A DNA stretch of 64,000 nucleotides from an uncultured Lewinella sp. (GTDB lineage: Bacteria > Bacteroidota > Bacteroidia > Chitinophagales > Saprospiraceae). The translations under genes and the position numbers were made by a program. The first letter of the stretch is position 1. Each line of letters opens with the position of its first letter. Positions 1 through 8,758 of the stretch are shown in pieces. The stretch covers positions 1 to 64,000 of the forward strand of contig CALMYQ010000024.1 in the NCBI GenBank assembly GCA_937873655.1, given 5' to 3'. The notes beneath the pieces were generated by a model. It saw nothing but the letters and a program-made list of their open reading frames with translations. It searched no databases and had not been told where the DNA came from.

Positions 1-54
1 TAAGTCGTAAGTTGTAAGTCGTAAGTTGTAAGTCGTAAGTTGTAAGTCGTAAGT
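1..54. repeat. TAAGTYG heptamer tandem repeat
   Basis: The window opens inside a tandem array of the heptamers TAAGTCG and TAAGTTG in alternation. The same words recur at 41239-41356 and 51283-51391, always between genes. The array runs off the left edge, so its full length is unknown. No function is evident. Confidence 0.85.
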
Positions 55-414
55 GGGGATACTGATCGGGGCCGATGTTTCTCCCTCTTGCACGCTCCGG
101 CTTTATCCTGTGCGGACTCGTTTTCGGCGATTAAACATAAAGGCCTTCAGATTGCCAACCATACTGTTTAAGCTTGTATTTTTACCACATAGGCAAATTA
201 GTTCACATAAGTTTTTCATTGCAATTGTGCCACTTCGTAATTGCAATGGGCCCTTCTTATCTGTCCTTATGATTCTCAAATCAAGGATTTACAGGTAAAA
301 ATTTCATTAAATATTGCAGCAATACAATGGAGCATAGAACAATTTCCGCGCTCAATCATTGCTTATATGAACCATTTGCCGGAATATTGCAGTTCAATTT
401 CAGAAAAAGGACCT
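55..414. other. Intergenic region upstream of odhB
   Basis: About 360 bases without a convincing gene. The reading frame of the downstream gene is open from 241, but the residues before 415 look like untranslated leader rather than protein. No clear TAnnTTTG promoter, tRNA or strong hairpin was found. The right half is AT-rich, as expected of a promoter region. Confidence 0.5.
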
Positions 415-1692
415 ATGAGCGTAGTAGAAATGAAAGTGCCGGTCGTCGGCGAATCTATAACGGAAGTCACCCTTTCCCAATGGCTGAAGGCGGATGGCGA
501 TTACGTCAATCAGGACGAGTCCATCTGTGAATTCGAGTCGGATAAAGCTACCCTTGAATTCCCCGCCGAGGCTTCGGGCCGGTTGATCCGGGTGGCCAAA
601 GAAGGCGACGACCTAGAGATCGGCGCCCTTGTCGCCAAAATCGATACCAGCGCTGCCGCCAACGGAGGCGGGTCAGCCGGGCCGGCTCCGAAAAAAGAGG
701 AAGCGCCGGCCAAACAGGAAAGCAAAACCGAAAAACCGGCCTCCGCTACAGGCGGATACGCCGAAGGTCACCCTTCGCCCGCTGCGGCTAAAATCCTGGC
801 GGAAAACAAAATCGACCCGGAAAAAGTAGACGGCACGGGCCGCGGCGGCCGCATCACCAAGGCGGATGCCCTGGAGGCGGCCTCAGGCAACGCCAGGGCG
901 GAACCCGCACAGGCGCCCGCCAAACCCGCCGATGCCAAACCGGAAGCCAAGGCCGCTCCTTCGGTTTCCATGGAAATGCCGGCTTCTTTCAGCCGCGAGA
1001 CCGAGCGCAAGAAAATGAGCCGCATGCGCCGCACCATCGCCAACCGCCTGGTGCACGCCAAGAACGAAACGGCCATGCTCACCACTTTCAACGAAGTGGA
1101 TATGACCGCCGTCATGGACCTGCGCGCCAAATACCAGGACCGTTTTGTCGCCAAATACGGCATCAAGCTCGGCTTTATGTCGCTGTTCGCCAAAGCCTGC
1201 GCCAAAGTGCTGCTGGAAATGCCCGAGGTGAACGCCATGATCGAAGAAAACGACCTGATCTACCATAAATATGTGGATATTTCGATCGCCATTTCCACGC
1301 CCAACGGCCTGGTTGTGCCCCCGATCCGCAACGTGGAATCCCTGAATTTCGCCCAGATCGAATACAAGCTCAAGGAACTCTCCGGTAAGGCCCGCAACGG
1401 CGAACTCTCCATCGATGAAATGACCGGCGGGACGTTCACCATCACCAACGGCGGCGTGTTCGGCTCCCTGATGAGCACGCCGATCCTCAACGAGCCGCAG
1501 TCCGCCATCCTGGGCATGCACGCCATCAAGGAACGGCCCGTTGCGGTGGACGGCAAGATCGAGATCAGACCGATGATGTACCTGGCCCTGTCCTATGACC
1601 ACCGGGTGATCGACGGCAGCTCATCGGTGACCTTCCTGGTGAAGGTCAAGGAATTGCTGGAAGACCCGACCGCCATGCTGCTGCTGGATTGA
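415..1692 (+). CDS. odhB: Dihydrolipoyllysine succinyltransferase (E2 of 2-oxoglutarate dehydrogenase)
   Basis: E2 core enzyme that transfers the succinyl group from lipoamide to CoA in the TCA cycle. The 425-residue protein has an N-terminal lipoyl domain (residues 1-78, lipoylated Lys44 in ESDKATLEF), an Ala/Pro/Lys-rich linker, a peripheral subunit-binding domain (about 118-152, [14 protein letters not shown]), a second linker and the catalytic domain (about 195-425). The catalytic motif DHRVIDG gives His396 and Asp400. The start at 415 begins the lipoyl domain directly; the open frame extends to 241 but the extra residues are unlike any E2. The single lipoyl domain and the [14 protein letters not shown] opening favour the succinyl over the acetyl enzyme. 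The E1 gene would be expected to the left, outside the window. Confidence 0.93.
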   Translation: MSVVEMKVPVVGESITEVTLSQWLKADGDYVNQDESICEFESDKATLEFPAEASGRLIRVAKEGDDLEIGALVAKIDTSAAANGGGSAGPAPKKEEAPAKQESKTEKPASATGGYAEGHPSPAAAKILAENKIDPEKVDGTGRGGRITKADALEAASGNARAEPAQAPAKPADAKPEAKAAPSVSMEMPASFSRETERKKMSRMRRTIANRLVHAKNETAMLTTFNEVDMTAVMDLRAKYQDRFVAKYGIKLGFMSLFAKACAKVLLEMPEVNAMIEENDLIYHKYVDISIAISTPNGLVVPPIRNVESLNFAQIEYKLKELSGKARNGELSIDEMTGGTFTITNGGVFGSLMSTPILNEPQSAILGMHAIKERPVAVDGKIEIRPMMYLALSYDHRVIDGSSSVTFLVKVKELLEDPTAMLLLD

Positions 1693-1705
1693 ATTCCGGT
1701 ACGAC

Positions 1706-3328
1706 TCAGATCTTGATGAATTTGGCTGAAAAGGTGTCCTTTCCTTTTTTCAGGCGGAGGAAATAGGTCCCGGCCGGAAGCGGCGTTGTATCGAGGAAAA
1801 TTTTCTTTTCACCGAATCGCGGCGGACTTACCGGCCGGATGCGGACCTTCCTGCCCAGCGCATCGAAGACCTCCAATTGAAAATCTTCAAAATCGGGGCT
1901 TTCGAAAGTGATGCCGAGTTGATCCCGGACCGGATTCGGGTTCAGCAGGATGACCTCCAACGGGCCTGTGGTGGATCCGCAGGCTGTCTGCAATATTTCC
2001 ACGGCGCCCAGCACGTTCAGCCGCCCTTCCGTGGCGTTTTTGCCTTTTAATGAAGGCAGGACATCCACGCCGCCCAGTATCGCCCGGCGGATTTTCAGCG
2101 CGGTCGCCTCCGGGTTTTTGAGGGCGTCCAGTGCCAGCGCTTCGCAAGGCAGACTGTACAACAGGGCAATGGCCCCGGTGACGTGCGGCGCTGCCGCTGA
2201 ATTGCCGTCGAACTGGTCGAATTCCCCATCTATGCTGACGGAACCGGAGCCGTCGCCCGGCGCCGCGAGGTCGATATTTTCTTTCCCGAAAGCAGTTTGC
2301 TGGGAAGGTTTATCTTCAATCGTGGCGTTCATGACACCGATCAGGAACTCGCTCGGGCAGGTAGCGGGCAGGTCGCCCAGCTCATCAACATCGTAGCTTT
2401 TATTGTCGGCGGCGGCCGCCGTCAACACGCCGGCGGCGCCCAGCGGGTCGTACATCTGGCCCCAGATCGGCGCATCCGCACAAAACCGGCGGCCGAACCC
2501 GAATGAGGCGTTCGTGGCTACCACAAAGGCCCCCGATGCGCCTTCGCTCTGGTTGTAAGCTGTGCGCTGATCGATCACATATTGGTACGCCTCAATGGCC
2601 TGGCTGATCAACTCCGTATCGAACAGCATCAGTTTCACATGCCAGTTGATGCCCGCAATGCCGTACCCGTTGTTTCCGGCGGCGCCGACGATGGATGCGC
2701 CCTGGTGCCCATGAAAATGGACGCGGTGGACCGGAATGGAATCGATGTAGTTCCAACCTATCCAATCGTCGATATAGCCGTTGTTGTCGTTGTCGATGCC
2801 GTCTTCCGGAATCTCGCCCGGGTTATGCCAGATATTATCCCTGAGGTCGGGGTTGTCGACATTGTAGCCGGAGTCGAGGTAGGCGACTACGATGGTATCG
2901 CCCTGGGCCGTCAATCCGCCGGTCGTGATGTCCCAGACTTTGGGCAGGCCGATCCGGTCCAGGTCCCATTGTTCCGGATAGTAGGGGTCGTCCGGGTGGG
3001 TATCCCGGAATTCCAGCCTGAAATCCCATTGGGCCGCAACGACCGCCGGGTCATTCCGGATGCCGGACAGCCAATTCTCGTCGCCGGTCAACGCTTTTGG
3101 AATGGCAAAAAGGTGGATGTTGAACCGTTTGCCCAGTGCGCGCCGCCAGGTGACCGGGGTGGGGGATTGCCTGGCCGGCCACCTGGATTTCAGCCAGGCC
3201 TGGGGCGTGATCCCCTCGGCCAACCTGACGATCAGGCTGCCGGACACAAGCGAGGGGTCTCCCTGCGCCGGACTTCTTTCCATAAAGGCGAAAAGGCATA
3301 AAATCAGAAAAAGCGGTCGGACATTCAT
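1706..3328 (-). CDS. Secreted subtilisin-like serine protease (S8) with T9SS sorting domain
   Basis: A 540-residue exported protease. A signal peptide (about 1-22) is followed by a short pro-region and an S8 domain with the catalytic triad Asp152 (YLDSGYN), His206 (HFHGHQGAS) and Ser377 (DGNSAAAPHV), plus the oxyanion Asn273 (ATNASFG). The usual HGTHVAG is changed to HGHQGAS, but the general pattern is kept. The last ~80 residues (NPNPVRDQLGITFE to GTYFLRLKKG) form a type A T9SS C-terminal domain, so the enzyme should cross the outer membrane by type IX secretion and be cell-attached or released. It is convergent with odhB, 13 bases apart. The substrate cannot be told. Confidence 0.92.
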   Translation of the reverse strand: MNVRPLFLILCLFAFMERSPAQGDPSLVSGSLIVRLAEGITPQAWLKSRWPARQSPTPVTWRRALGKRFNIHLFAIPKALTGDENWLSGIRNDPAVVAAQWDFRLEFRDTHPDDPYYPEQWDLDRIGLPKVWDITTGGLTAQGDTIVVAYLDSGYNVDNPDLRDNIWHNPGEIPEDGIDNDNNGYIDDWIGWNYIDSIPVHRVHFHGHQGASIVGAAGNNGYGIAGINWHVKLMLFDTELISQAIEAYQYVIDQRTAYNQSEGASGAFVVATNASFGFGRRFCADAPIWGQMYDPLGAAGVLTAAAADNKSYDVDELGDLPATCPSEFLIGVMNATIEDKPSQQTAFGKENIDLAAPGDGSGSVSIDGEFDQFDGNSAAAPHVTGAIALLYSLPCEALALDALKNPEATALKIRRAILGGVDVLPSLKGKNATEGRLNVLGAVEILQTACGSTTGPLEVILLNPNPVRDQLGITFESPDFEDFQLEVFDALGRKVRIRPVSPPRFGEKKIFLDTTPLPAGTYFLRLKKGKDTFSAKFIKI

Positions 3329-3350
3329 ACCAAAAACAATTTCGTCTCTT

Positions 3351-4247
3351 TTACAGGCTTTTCAGGTTGTCAATCATGGTTTTTAATCTTTCGGCATTTG
3401 TATAGCCCTTTAAAACGGCCAGTTTCAGGTTCTTTTCCGCTTCGTCGAACTTCCCGACCGAAGCCAGCGCCAGCGCCAGATTGGAATACGAGATCGCCAG
3501 CCCGGGGTCCAGTTCGATGGCTTTTTTCAGGTGCTTGATGGCCTTTTCAAATTCCATGGTATAGGTGATGTACAAAGCCCCCAGGCTGGCGTGCACTTCA
3601 GCGTAATCCGGGTTGATCTTCAGGGCTTTGAGATAGCATTCCTCGGCTTTTTCGTATTGGGCGGTAAGCCTGTATACGACCCCGAGGTTCGTCCAGGCCC
3701 GGAAAGAATCCGGGTTCAGCTCCAGGGCATTCTGGTGCGCTTCGATGGATTCCTGGAACCGGTCCATCTGGTTGTAGATATTGCCCAGAATGGTAAAGGC
3801 CTCGTCCATGGGATAGACTTTGAGGGGGGAGGCGAGGGCTCTTTTCATCAGGACCTCTGCCTCCTTGTATTTGCCGTTGGTGTACAGGGCGGTAGCCTGT
3901 TCGATCAGCTCATCGCCGTCAGCCGGCTGTTGCTTTTGTTCCGGAACCGGCGGCGGGGGCGGCGGCTTCAGGTTGACTTCCTTTTCAACCGACAGCAGCA
4001 GTTCGATGATGGACAGCCGGATCTGGTTTTTGTCAATCCGGTACCGTTCGGCGTCGATGATCCCCAGGCGATGTTCCCGGGAGAGCGAATTCAAACGGGC
4101 AACGAAACTGATGATCTCCGCTTCGTGGTCCTCAATGTCCAGGATATCTTTATGTTGGCGGAAAACGGCGATAGCCTGTTCCAATTCGTCGGATTCGACC
4201 AGTTCGCGGATCTGCGCAATTACTTCATTGGTATTCATATAGGTCAT
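3351..4247 (-). CDS. Effector-associated domain (EAD11-like) plus TPR repeat protein
   Basis: About 298 residues. The first ~90 form a helical domain with a NSLSREHRLGIIDAERY core and a following RIDKNQIRLSIIELL helix, the pattern I associate with effector-associated domain 11 of bacterial conflict and signalling proteins. A Pro-rich linker (PPPPPPVPEQ) follows, then at least four TPR repeats (about 120-295, e.g. PDSFRAWTNLGVVYR and PDYAEVHASLGALY). There is no signal peptide, so it is cytoplasmic. EADs normally recruit an effector with the same EAD, but no effector gene is adjacent. Starts at 4262, 4247 and 4238 are possible. A TATATTTG box at 4267-4260 on this strand argues against 4262. 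Confidence 0.8.
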   Translation of the reverse strand: MTYMNTNEVIAQIRELVESDELEQAIAVFRQHKDILDIEDHEAEIISFVARLNSLSREHRLGIIDAERYRIDKNQIRLSIIELLLSVEKEVNLKPPPPPPVPEQKQQPADGDELIEQATALYTNGKYKEAEVLMKRALASPLKVYPMDEAFTILGNIYNQMDRFQESIEAHQNALELNPDSFRAWTNLGVVYRLTAQYEKAEECYLKALKINPDYAEVHASLGALYITYTMEFEKAIKHLKKAIELDPGLAISYSNLALALASVGKFDEAEKNLKLAVLKGYTNAERLKTMIDNLKSL

Positions 4248-4259
4248 TTGGCCCGAATA

Positions 4260-4267
4260 CAAATATA
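4260..4267 (-). promoter_or_regulatory. Possible Bacteroidota -7 box (TATATTTG)
   Basis: Read on the minus strand this matches TAnnTTTG exactly. It would start transcription about 6-15 bases before the TPR gene's starts at 4247 and 4238. No TTTG -33 box is at the right distance, so the call is weak. Confidence 0.3.
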
Positions 4268-4338
4268 GGCGTAATCCGCTTTTTATCCTTGTTTTGAAAG
4301 GAATATGTTCCCGGGCCGCATAAGAGGACGGATCCTGA

Positions 4339-5493
4339 TCAATCGGTCTTCAGGAGTTTGTACATCTCCGTGCCGGCCAGGAGAAATGCGCCAAGGCCGT
4401 AATCCTCAAAATCGGGAACGCTGTCGTAGGTCACCGGTTGCCCGGCGGCCGGTTCTTTTCCGGTACCCTGTACGTAACCCAGTGCTCCGTCGGGGTGGAC
4501 GGCTTCCCGGATGAGGGCATTCCAGGCCTTGAGCGTCGCCGGTGCGTATTTTTTCCTGCTGAGAATGCCCTGGTTGACGCCCCAGGCCATGCCGTAGACG
4601 AACATGGCCGTTCCGGTGGCCTCAGGTCCGCCGTAATGACCGGGATCGTGGAGGCTGACATTCCAGAAGCCGTCGGGGCGTTGGACCTTGATCACCGCTT
4701 TCGACATTTTTTTCAGCATTTTGACGTATTCCTTCCGGTGGGGGGCGTCACTGGGCAATTCTTCGAGGACCCTTACCATGGCCATGACCACCCAGCCGTT
4801 GCCGCGCGACCAGTAGCAATCTTTTCCGTTCGGTTCGGCGTAGGGCGGATCAAAATCGCCGTCGCGCCACCAAAGCCCTGTCTTTTTGTTGTACAAGCCG
4901 TGATCGCCGTGCTGGTCCCGGGTATAACGGTACATATCGTGCATGCGCTCAAAATAGGCATTGTCGTGGTACACTGCGCCGAGTTTGGCGAATACCGGCA
5001 TGCCCATCTGGATGGCGTCGATCCAGCTCCAGTCGTCAATTTTACCGGTCCGCATCATGCTGTCGATGGAGGCTTTGATATACCGGATCTTTTCCGGCTT
5101 CGGGTCGAGGCGGTAAAGGTCGATATAAACCTGGCCGGCGCATTGGTTATCGGCGTTCCGGGTATAGGTCTGGCCGTCGCGCAGGTTCCAGTCGTGGAAT
5201 TCCGCCCATTTTACGGCGTAATCCAGGTAGGCGGGGTCCTTGTCGAGCTTGCAGAATTCCGTGAGGCCTTCGTAATACACGGCCCGGGTCCAGATATTGC
5301 TGGCTCTGGATATATTGGTAACGATCCGCTTGCCCGCATCCGGCCATTTGTCCATGAAATAGTTGTTGGCCAGCCGCATTTTTTCCAGGCTTTCTCCGGC
5401 GGTGACCGGACTCTGAGCGTCGGATTGAGCCGGGAAAAGGCTCCAGATGGTCAGAGAGGCCAGGAGTATCTGCCGTAAATTGAGTGGATGCAT
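4339..5493 (-). CDS. Unsaturated rhamnogalacturonyl hydrolase, GH105 family
   Basis: A 384-residue periplasmic (alpha/alpha)6-barrel enzyme that hydrates and removes 4,5-unsaturated uronic acid from the non-reducing end of oligosaccharides released by pectin- or ulvan-type lyases. A signal peptide (about 1-27) ends at SDAQS. Asp115 region (NADNQCAGQVYID) and Asp159 (WSWIDAIQMGMPVFAKLG) correspond to the two catalytic aspartates of YteR-type enzymes, and the WSRGNGWVVMAM signature lies at 228-239. It is 44 bases downstream of the GH2 gene on the same strand and probably co-transcribed with it. No polysaccharide lyase is in the window, so the lyase must be elsewhere. Confidence 0.9.
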   Translation of the reverse strand: MHPLNLRQILLASLTIWSLFPAQSDAQSPVTAGESLEKMRLANNYFMDKWPDAGKRIVTNISRASNIWTRAVYYEGLTEFCKLDKDPAYLDYAVKWAEFHDWNLRDGQTYTRNADNQCAGQVYIDLYRLDPKPEKIRYIKASIDSMMRTGKIDDWSWIDAIQMGMPVFAKLGAVYHDNAYFERMHDMYRYTRDQHGDHGLYNKKTGLWWRDGDFDPPYAEPNGKDCYWSRGNGWVVMAMVRVLEELPSDAPHRKEYVKMLKKMSKAVIKVQRPDGFWNVSLHDPGHYGGPEATGTAMFVYGMAWGVNQGILSRKKYAPATLKAWNALIREAVHPDGALGYVQGTGKEPAAGQPVTYDSVPDFEDYGLGAFLLAGTEMYKLLKTD

Positions 5494-5537
5494 TGTTGGT
5501 GAATTTTATTGGTTATCGGTTGGTTGTTTTCAGCCGG

Positions 5538-8348
5538 CTACTCGGGTAAGCCGAAATAAAAATACAGGGTCCGGCTGATGGGGCCATCCAGCCGGTTCAA
5601 CTCGCTTTCCGGCCCCAGGTTGCTGACGCGGGTTTCGATCCCCAGGGCAAGTTTGGTTCCGATCGGCGGGATAGCATCCAGAAAAGAAATATCACCGGGC
5701 GGCAGTGCGGGGTAGGAAACCGGCCCGGAAAGTCCATGGAAATCAAACAACCGGACAAACAAACCCGGTTGGTCGGCGGCCACCAGGAACTTCCCCTCTG
5801 CGGTGTTGAATTCCATCCAGGAAATATCGGCGAAATAGCCCTTGAACTCGGGGTAGATCCATGGTGCGCTGCCGGTATGGGTATTGTTCCAAAGGTTCTC
5901 CCAGACATCGTGAACTCCGCCTTTCAGCCTGTTCTTCCAGACCCTCGACGGGCCTTTGCCCAACCAGCGGGCGCTGATGATCCGGGATTCCGGGTAGTCG
6001 AAGCTGATACCTGCGTATGCCGTTTCGCCGTCGAGCCTGAAGCAGTATTCCAGTTTCAGCCACCCGGAGGGGTACAGGGTCCACCTGGCGGATTGCAGGG
6101 CGCCTTCGTAATCGACCTCCAGGACCTGATTTTTGTCATCCGGAAGATGCCGGAATGCGGTCATTGCCGCCGCTCCGCCGGCCATTACGGGGCCGTTGCG
6201 GAATGAAAGGCCGGGGCTGAAGTCGTTTCCCAGTTGCGCCAGCATGCCCGTCCGTTTGTCGAAGGTCACCCGTATCCCGTTTGCTTTCAGGGTCAGGGTC
6301 GAATCGGATTCCTCGGATTCGGCGGGTTTTTCGCCGGTAGTTCTGACCGGGGTTGGAGGGTGAAGAAGCCAGGATTTTGTCAATATATCCTCGCCCTCGG
6401 GGGACAGAACCGTGACCATAAGCCCTTCCGCTCGCCTGAGCTCCTCTTCGGGAATGCCGAACCTGAGCCGGCCTTTTTCGCCGGGCGGGATATCCGGACC
6501 CTTCACAATGCCTTCCAGCCGTGTGGTATGACCGTTGGACCGGTCCCCGGGTCGGGCAAAATTGACTGTCACCCAGCGGAAGCTGCATTGCCGCAGGTTG
6601 GTAAAGTGAAACCTGTTTTCCAGGTGGAGCTCATCTCCGAAGGGCGGGCCCATGGTTCCGGTCGTCATTTTCACCGGGGAGAAAATCTCTTTCAGGGCAT
6701 AATAGCTGCCTTCTTTTTCGCGGTGAGGGCCCAGGACGCCGTCCGGTGCGTTAACCCGGTTGACATCGATCCGGTTGCCGAGGTCGGTGCGCACGACGCC
6801 TTCATCCAGGAGGGCCCAGAGGAAACCGCCGCCCGACCGCGGATGCCGCCACATCAGCTCCCAGAAATCAGACAGTCCGGCCGCTGCGCCGCCGTCATCC
6901 TGGCCGTGCAGGAATTCGGTCGGGATGTAGATCAGGGAATCATTCAGGATATTCCGGGTGCTGTAATAGTTTTCGTAGTGGTTGGTTTCGATGCCGTTGA
7001 AGTCGTTTCCGGGGCGGTGGTGGGCATGGATGACCGGCCGGCCGGAGGGGTCGTACAGCGCAAAATCGTCGTCCAGTTCCTTGTTGGTGCCGCCCTCGTT
7101 GCCGTTGCTCCAAAAGATGATGGACGGGTGATTGACATCCCTGATCACCATTTCCCGGACCAGCTTTTCACCCACCTCGGTATGGTAGGCGTTCTGCCAG
7201 CCCGCCAGTTCGTCGAGCACGTAGAGGCCCAGGGAATCGCAGAGGTCCAGGAAACCGGCGTCCGGCGGGTAGTGAGAACAGCGGACGGCGTTCATGTTCA
7301 TCTCCTTGATGAGCCGAACGTCCATCAGGTCGATTTCCCGGCTCAGGGTACGGCCGGATTCAGGCCAGAAACAGTGGCGGTTGACGCCCTTGAATTTGAT
7401 TTTAACCCCGTTGAGGTAGACCCCGTCCCCGTGCCGGATCTCGATGGTCCGGAATGCGAATTTCTCTTCCGTTTCAAACAAGGTCTTTTGACCCGCTGAA
7501 AGGACGAACCGGGCTTTGTACAGATGAGGCGTTTCGGCTGTCCAGCGGTCCGGCGCGGGTACATTCAGATTCAGGACGGCCTTTTCCTGGCCTTTTGCCA
7601 CGCTGATCCGGCTTTCGCCCGCAATCCGGCCCAGGCGATCCGTTACGGTAACGGTAATTTCCCGGGGCCCTTGAAGGCCTTTCGCAAAAACATCTGCTGA
7701 AAAGCTGCCGTCCGCGCCGGCTGAAACCGCCACCCGTTCAATGTGTTCGACCGGGAAGGACTCCAGGTAAACCGGCCGGAAAATGCCGCCGAAGATCCAG
7801 TAGTCGGCATAGCGTTCGGCCCTGTTTACCGACGGATCGGCGGACATTTTGCTCACTTTGACCTCCAGGTCGTTGGAGGCCCCGGAGCGGATCTTTCCGG
7901 TAACATCGTACCGGAAGCGGTAGAACGCGCCCTGGTGGGGCTCTCCGGCTGGTTGTCCGTTGATCTGTACTTCCGCATCCGTCATTACCCCTTCGAAAAC
8001 AAGGTAAATCCTTCTGTCCTTCCAGCCCGCGGGGACGCTGAAGTTGTGCTTGTAAGTGCCTGTTTCGTCAGAAAAGCGGTACTTTTTTCCGTAAGTGTGA
8101 TAGTTCCGGCCGTAATCATAGCTGCCGAACCCCTGTTGCTCCCAGCAGGAGGGGACTTCGATTGTTGTCCAGGTTCCGCTTCTGCGCCCGCCGGAGCAGA
8201 TAAAATCCCAGGGTACGGTATGGTCCTTATCCGTTCCGGATAGGAAAAGGACTTCTTTGTCCGGTTGGGTGTTCTGGGCGCCCAGCGTGCCGGGTACAGC
8301 GACAATGGCCAGAAAGGACAGCATTTGAAAGGAAAAAAGGAAACGCAT
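5538..8348 (-). CDS. Glycoside hydrolase family 2 (beta-galactosidase-like)
   Basis: A 936-residue exported exo-glycosidase. A signal peptide (1-24, ending LGAQN) is followed by a sugar-binding jelly-roll domain (CWEQQGFGSYDYGRNYHTYG), immunoglobulin-like domains and a TIM barrel. RCSHYPPDAGFLDLCDSLGLY and NGNEGG supply the acid/base Glu at about 417; the Glu of PTEFLHGQDDG at about 477 is the likely nucleophile. The C-terminal ~350 residues carry the extra beta domains of long beta-galactosidases. The exact substrate (beta-galactoside, glucuronide or other) cannot be read from sequence alone. It is transcribed away from susC across a 410-base divergent region and leads a two-gene operon with GH105. 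Confidence 0.9.
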   Translation of the reverse strand: MRFLFSFQMLSFLAIVAVPGTLGAQNTQPDKEVLFLSGTDKDHTVPWDFICSGGRRSGTWTTIEVPSCWEQQGFGSYDYGRNYHTYGKKYRFSDETGTYKHNFSVPAGWKDRRIYLVFEGVMTDAEVQINGQPAGEPHQGAFYRFRYDVTGKIRSGASNDLEVKVSKMSADPSVNRAERYADYWIFGGIFRPVYLESFPVEHIERVAVSAGADGSFSADVFAKGLQGPREITVTVTDRLGRIAGESRISVAKGQEKAVLNLNVPAPDRWTAETPHLYKARFVLSAGQKTLFETEEKFAFRTIEIRHGDGVYLNGVKIKFKGVNRHCFWPESGRTLSREIDLMDVRLIKEMNMNAVRCSHYPPDAGFLDLCDSLGLYVLDELAGWQNAYHTEVGEKLVREMVIRDVNHPSIIFWSNGNEGGTNKELDDDFALYDPSGRPVIHAHHRPGNDFNGIETNHYENYYSTRNILNDSLIYIPTEFLHGQDDGGAAAGLSDFWELMWRHPRSGGGFLWALLDEGVVRTDLGNRIDVNRVNAPDGVLGPHREKEGSYYALKEIFSPVKMTTGTMGPPFGDELHLENRFHFTNLRQCSFRWVTVNFARPGDRSNGHTTRLEGIVKGPDIPPGEKGRLRFGIPEEELRRAEGLMVTVLSPEGEDILTKSWLLHPPTPVRTTGEKPAESEESDSTLTLKANGIRVTFDKRTGMLAQLGNDFSPGLSFRNGPVMAGGAAAMTAFRHLPDDKNQVLEVDYEGALQSARWTLYPSGWLKLEYCFRLDGETAYAGISFDYPESRIISARWLGKGPSRVWKNRLKGGVHDVWENLWNNTHTGSAPWIYPEFKGYFADISWMEFNTAEGKFLVAADQPGLFVRLFDFHGLSGPVSYPALPPGDISFLDAIPPIGTKLALGIETRVSNLGPESELNRLDGPISRTLYFYFGLPE

Positions 8349-8758
8349 TGTATAGCCAGTTTAGGAATTCAAAAAATCACACGTTCGCTTCAATTATTCA
8401 CCACCTGAAAACCCGCCGATTCCGGCACGCAGCCAAGGTATCGGCAATTTACCGGAAAACTGTTCCGTACTTTTCTGATAACGAACGTAAAACTACCCGA
8501 AATGATGACCGGCGTGCGACCTGACCGGCAGAGCGCAGGTTTTTTTTCCTTAGATCCGGTCTTGGGGCAGAATTGTCCAGAACAGTTATTGCCTGTTGTC
8601 CAGAACAGTGCAGAACAGTTTTTCTATGCCTGTCAACTAAATTTGTGAAACTATATTTCAAATACCAGGGCTTTTCAAAAAAAAATATGGTTTTTCAGCG
8701 GGCGGCCCAATAGCCCAATTTCTGACCATGGCTTTCATCTTTACAAATTCTTACGTTT
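8349..8758. promoter_or_regulatory. Divergent control region between GH2 and susC
   Basis: A 410-base gene-free region between two divergent operons of the polysaccharide locus. It holds a cluster of CAGAACAGT repeats and a TAAATTTG box described separately. A 70-codon open frame on the minus strand (8449-8661) has no recognisable features and is treated as chance. No regulator gene lies here. Confidence 0.6.
8573..8645 (+). promoter_or_regulatory. Candidate susC promoter with upstream activator repeats
   Basis: TAAATTTG at 8638-8645 fits the Bacteroidota -7 consensus. Immediately upstream, TTGTCCAGAACAGT occurs at 8573-8586 and 8596-8609 (23 bases apart), and a third CAGAACAGT at 8611-8619. 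The middle copy also sits in an inverted repeat CTGTT-gtccag-AACAG. There is no good TTTG -33 box where one is expected, which fits a promoter that depends on an activator bound to the repeats. Transcription would start near 8651, leaving about 108 bases of leader. Confidence 0.5.

Noticed and set aside
1..54. Replication origin iterons or CRISPR leader
   Set aside because: The unit is a seven-base low-complexity word repeated in other gaps, with no replication gene nearby.
883..1602. Long antisense frames over odhB, susD, the acyl-CoA synthetase and others
   Set aside because: They mirror the codon structure of GC-rich genes on the other strand, with low-complexity products and no domains.
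8449..8661. Small gene in the divergent GH2/susC region
   Set aside because: Product is featureless, overlaps the activator repeats and promoter box, and has no start context.
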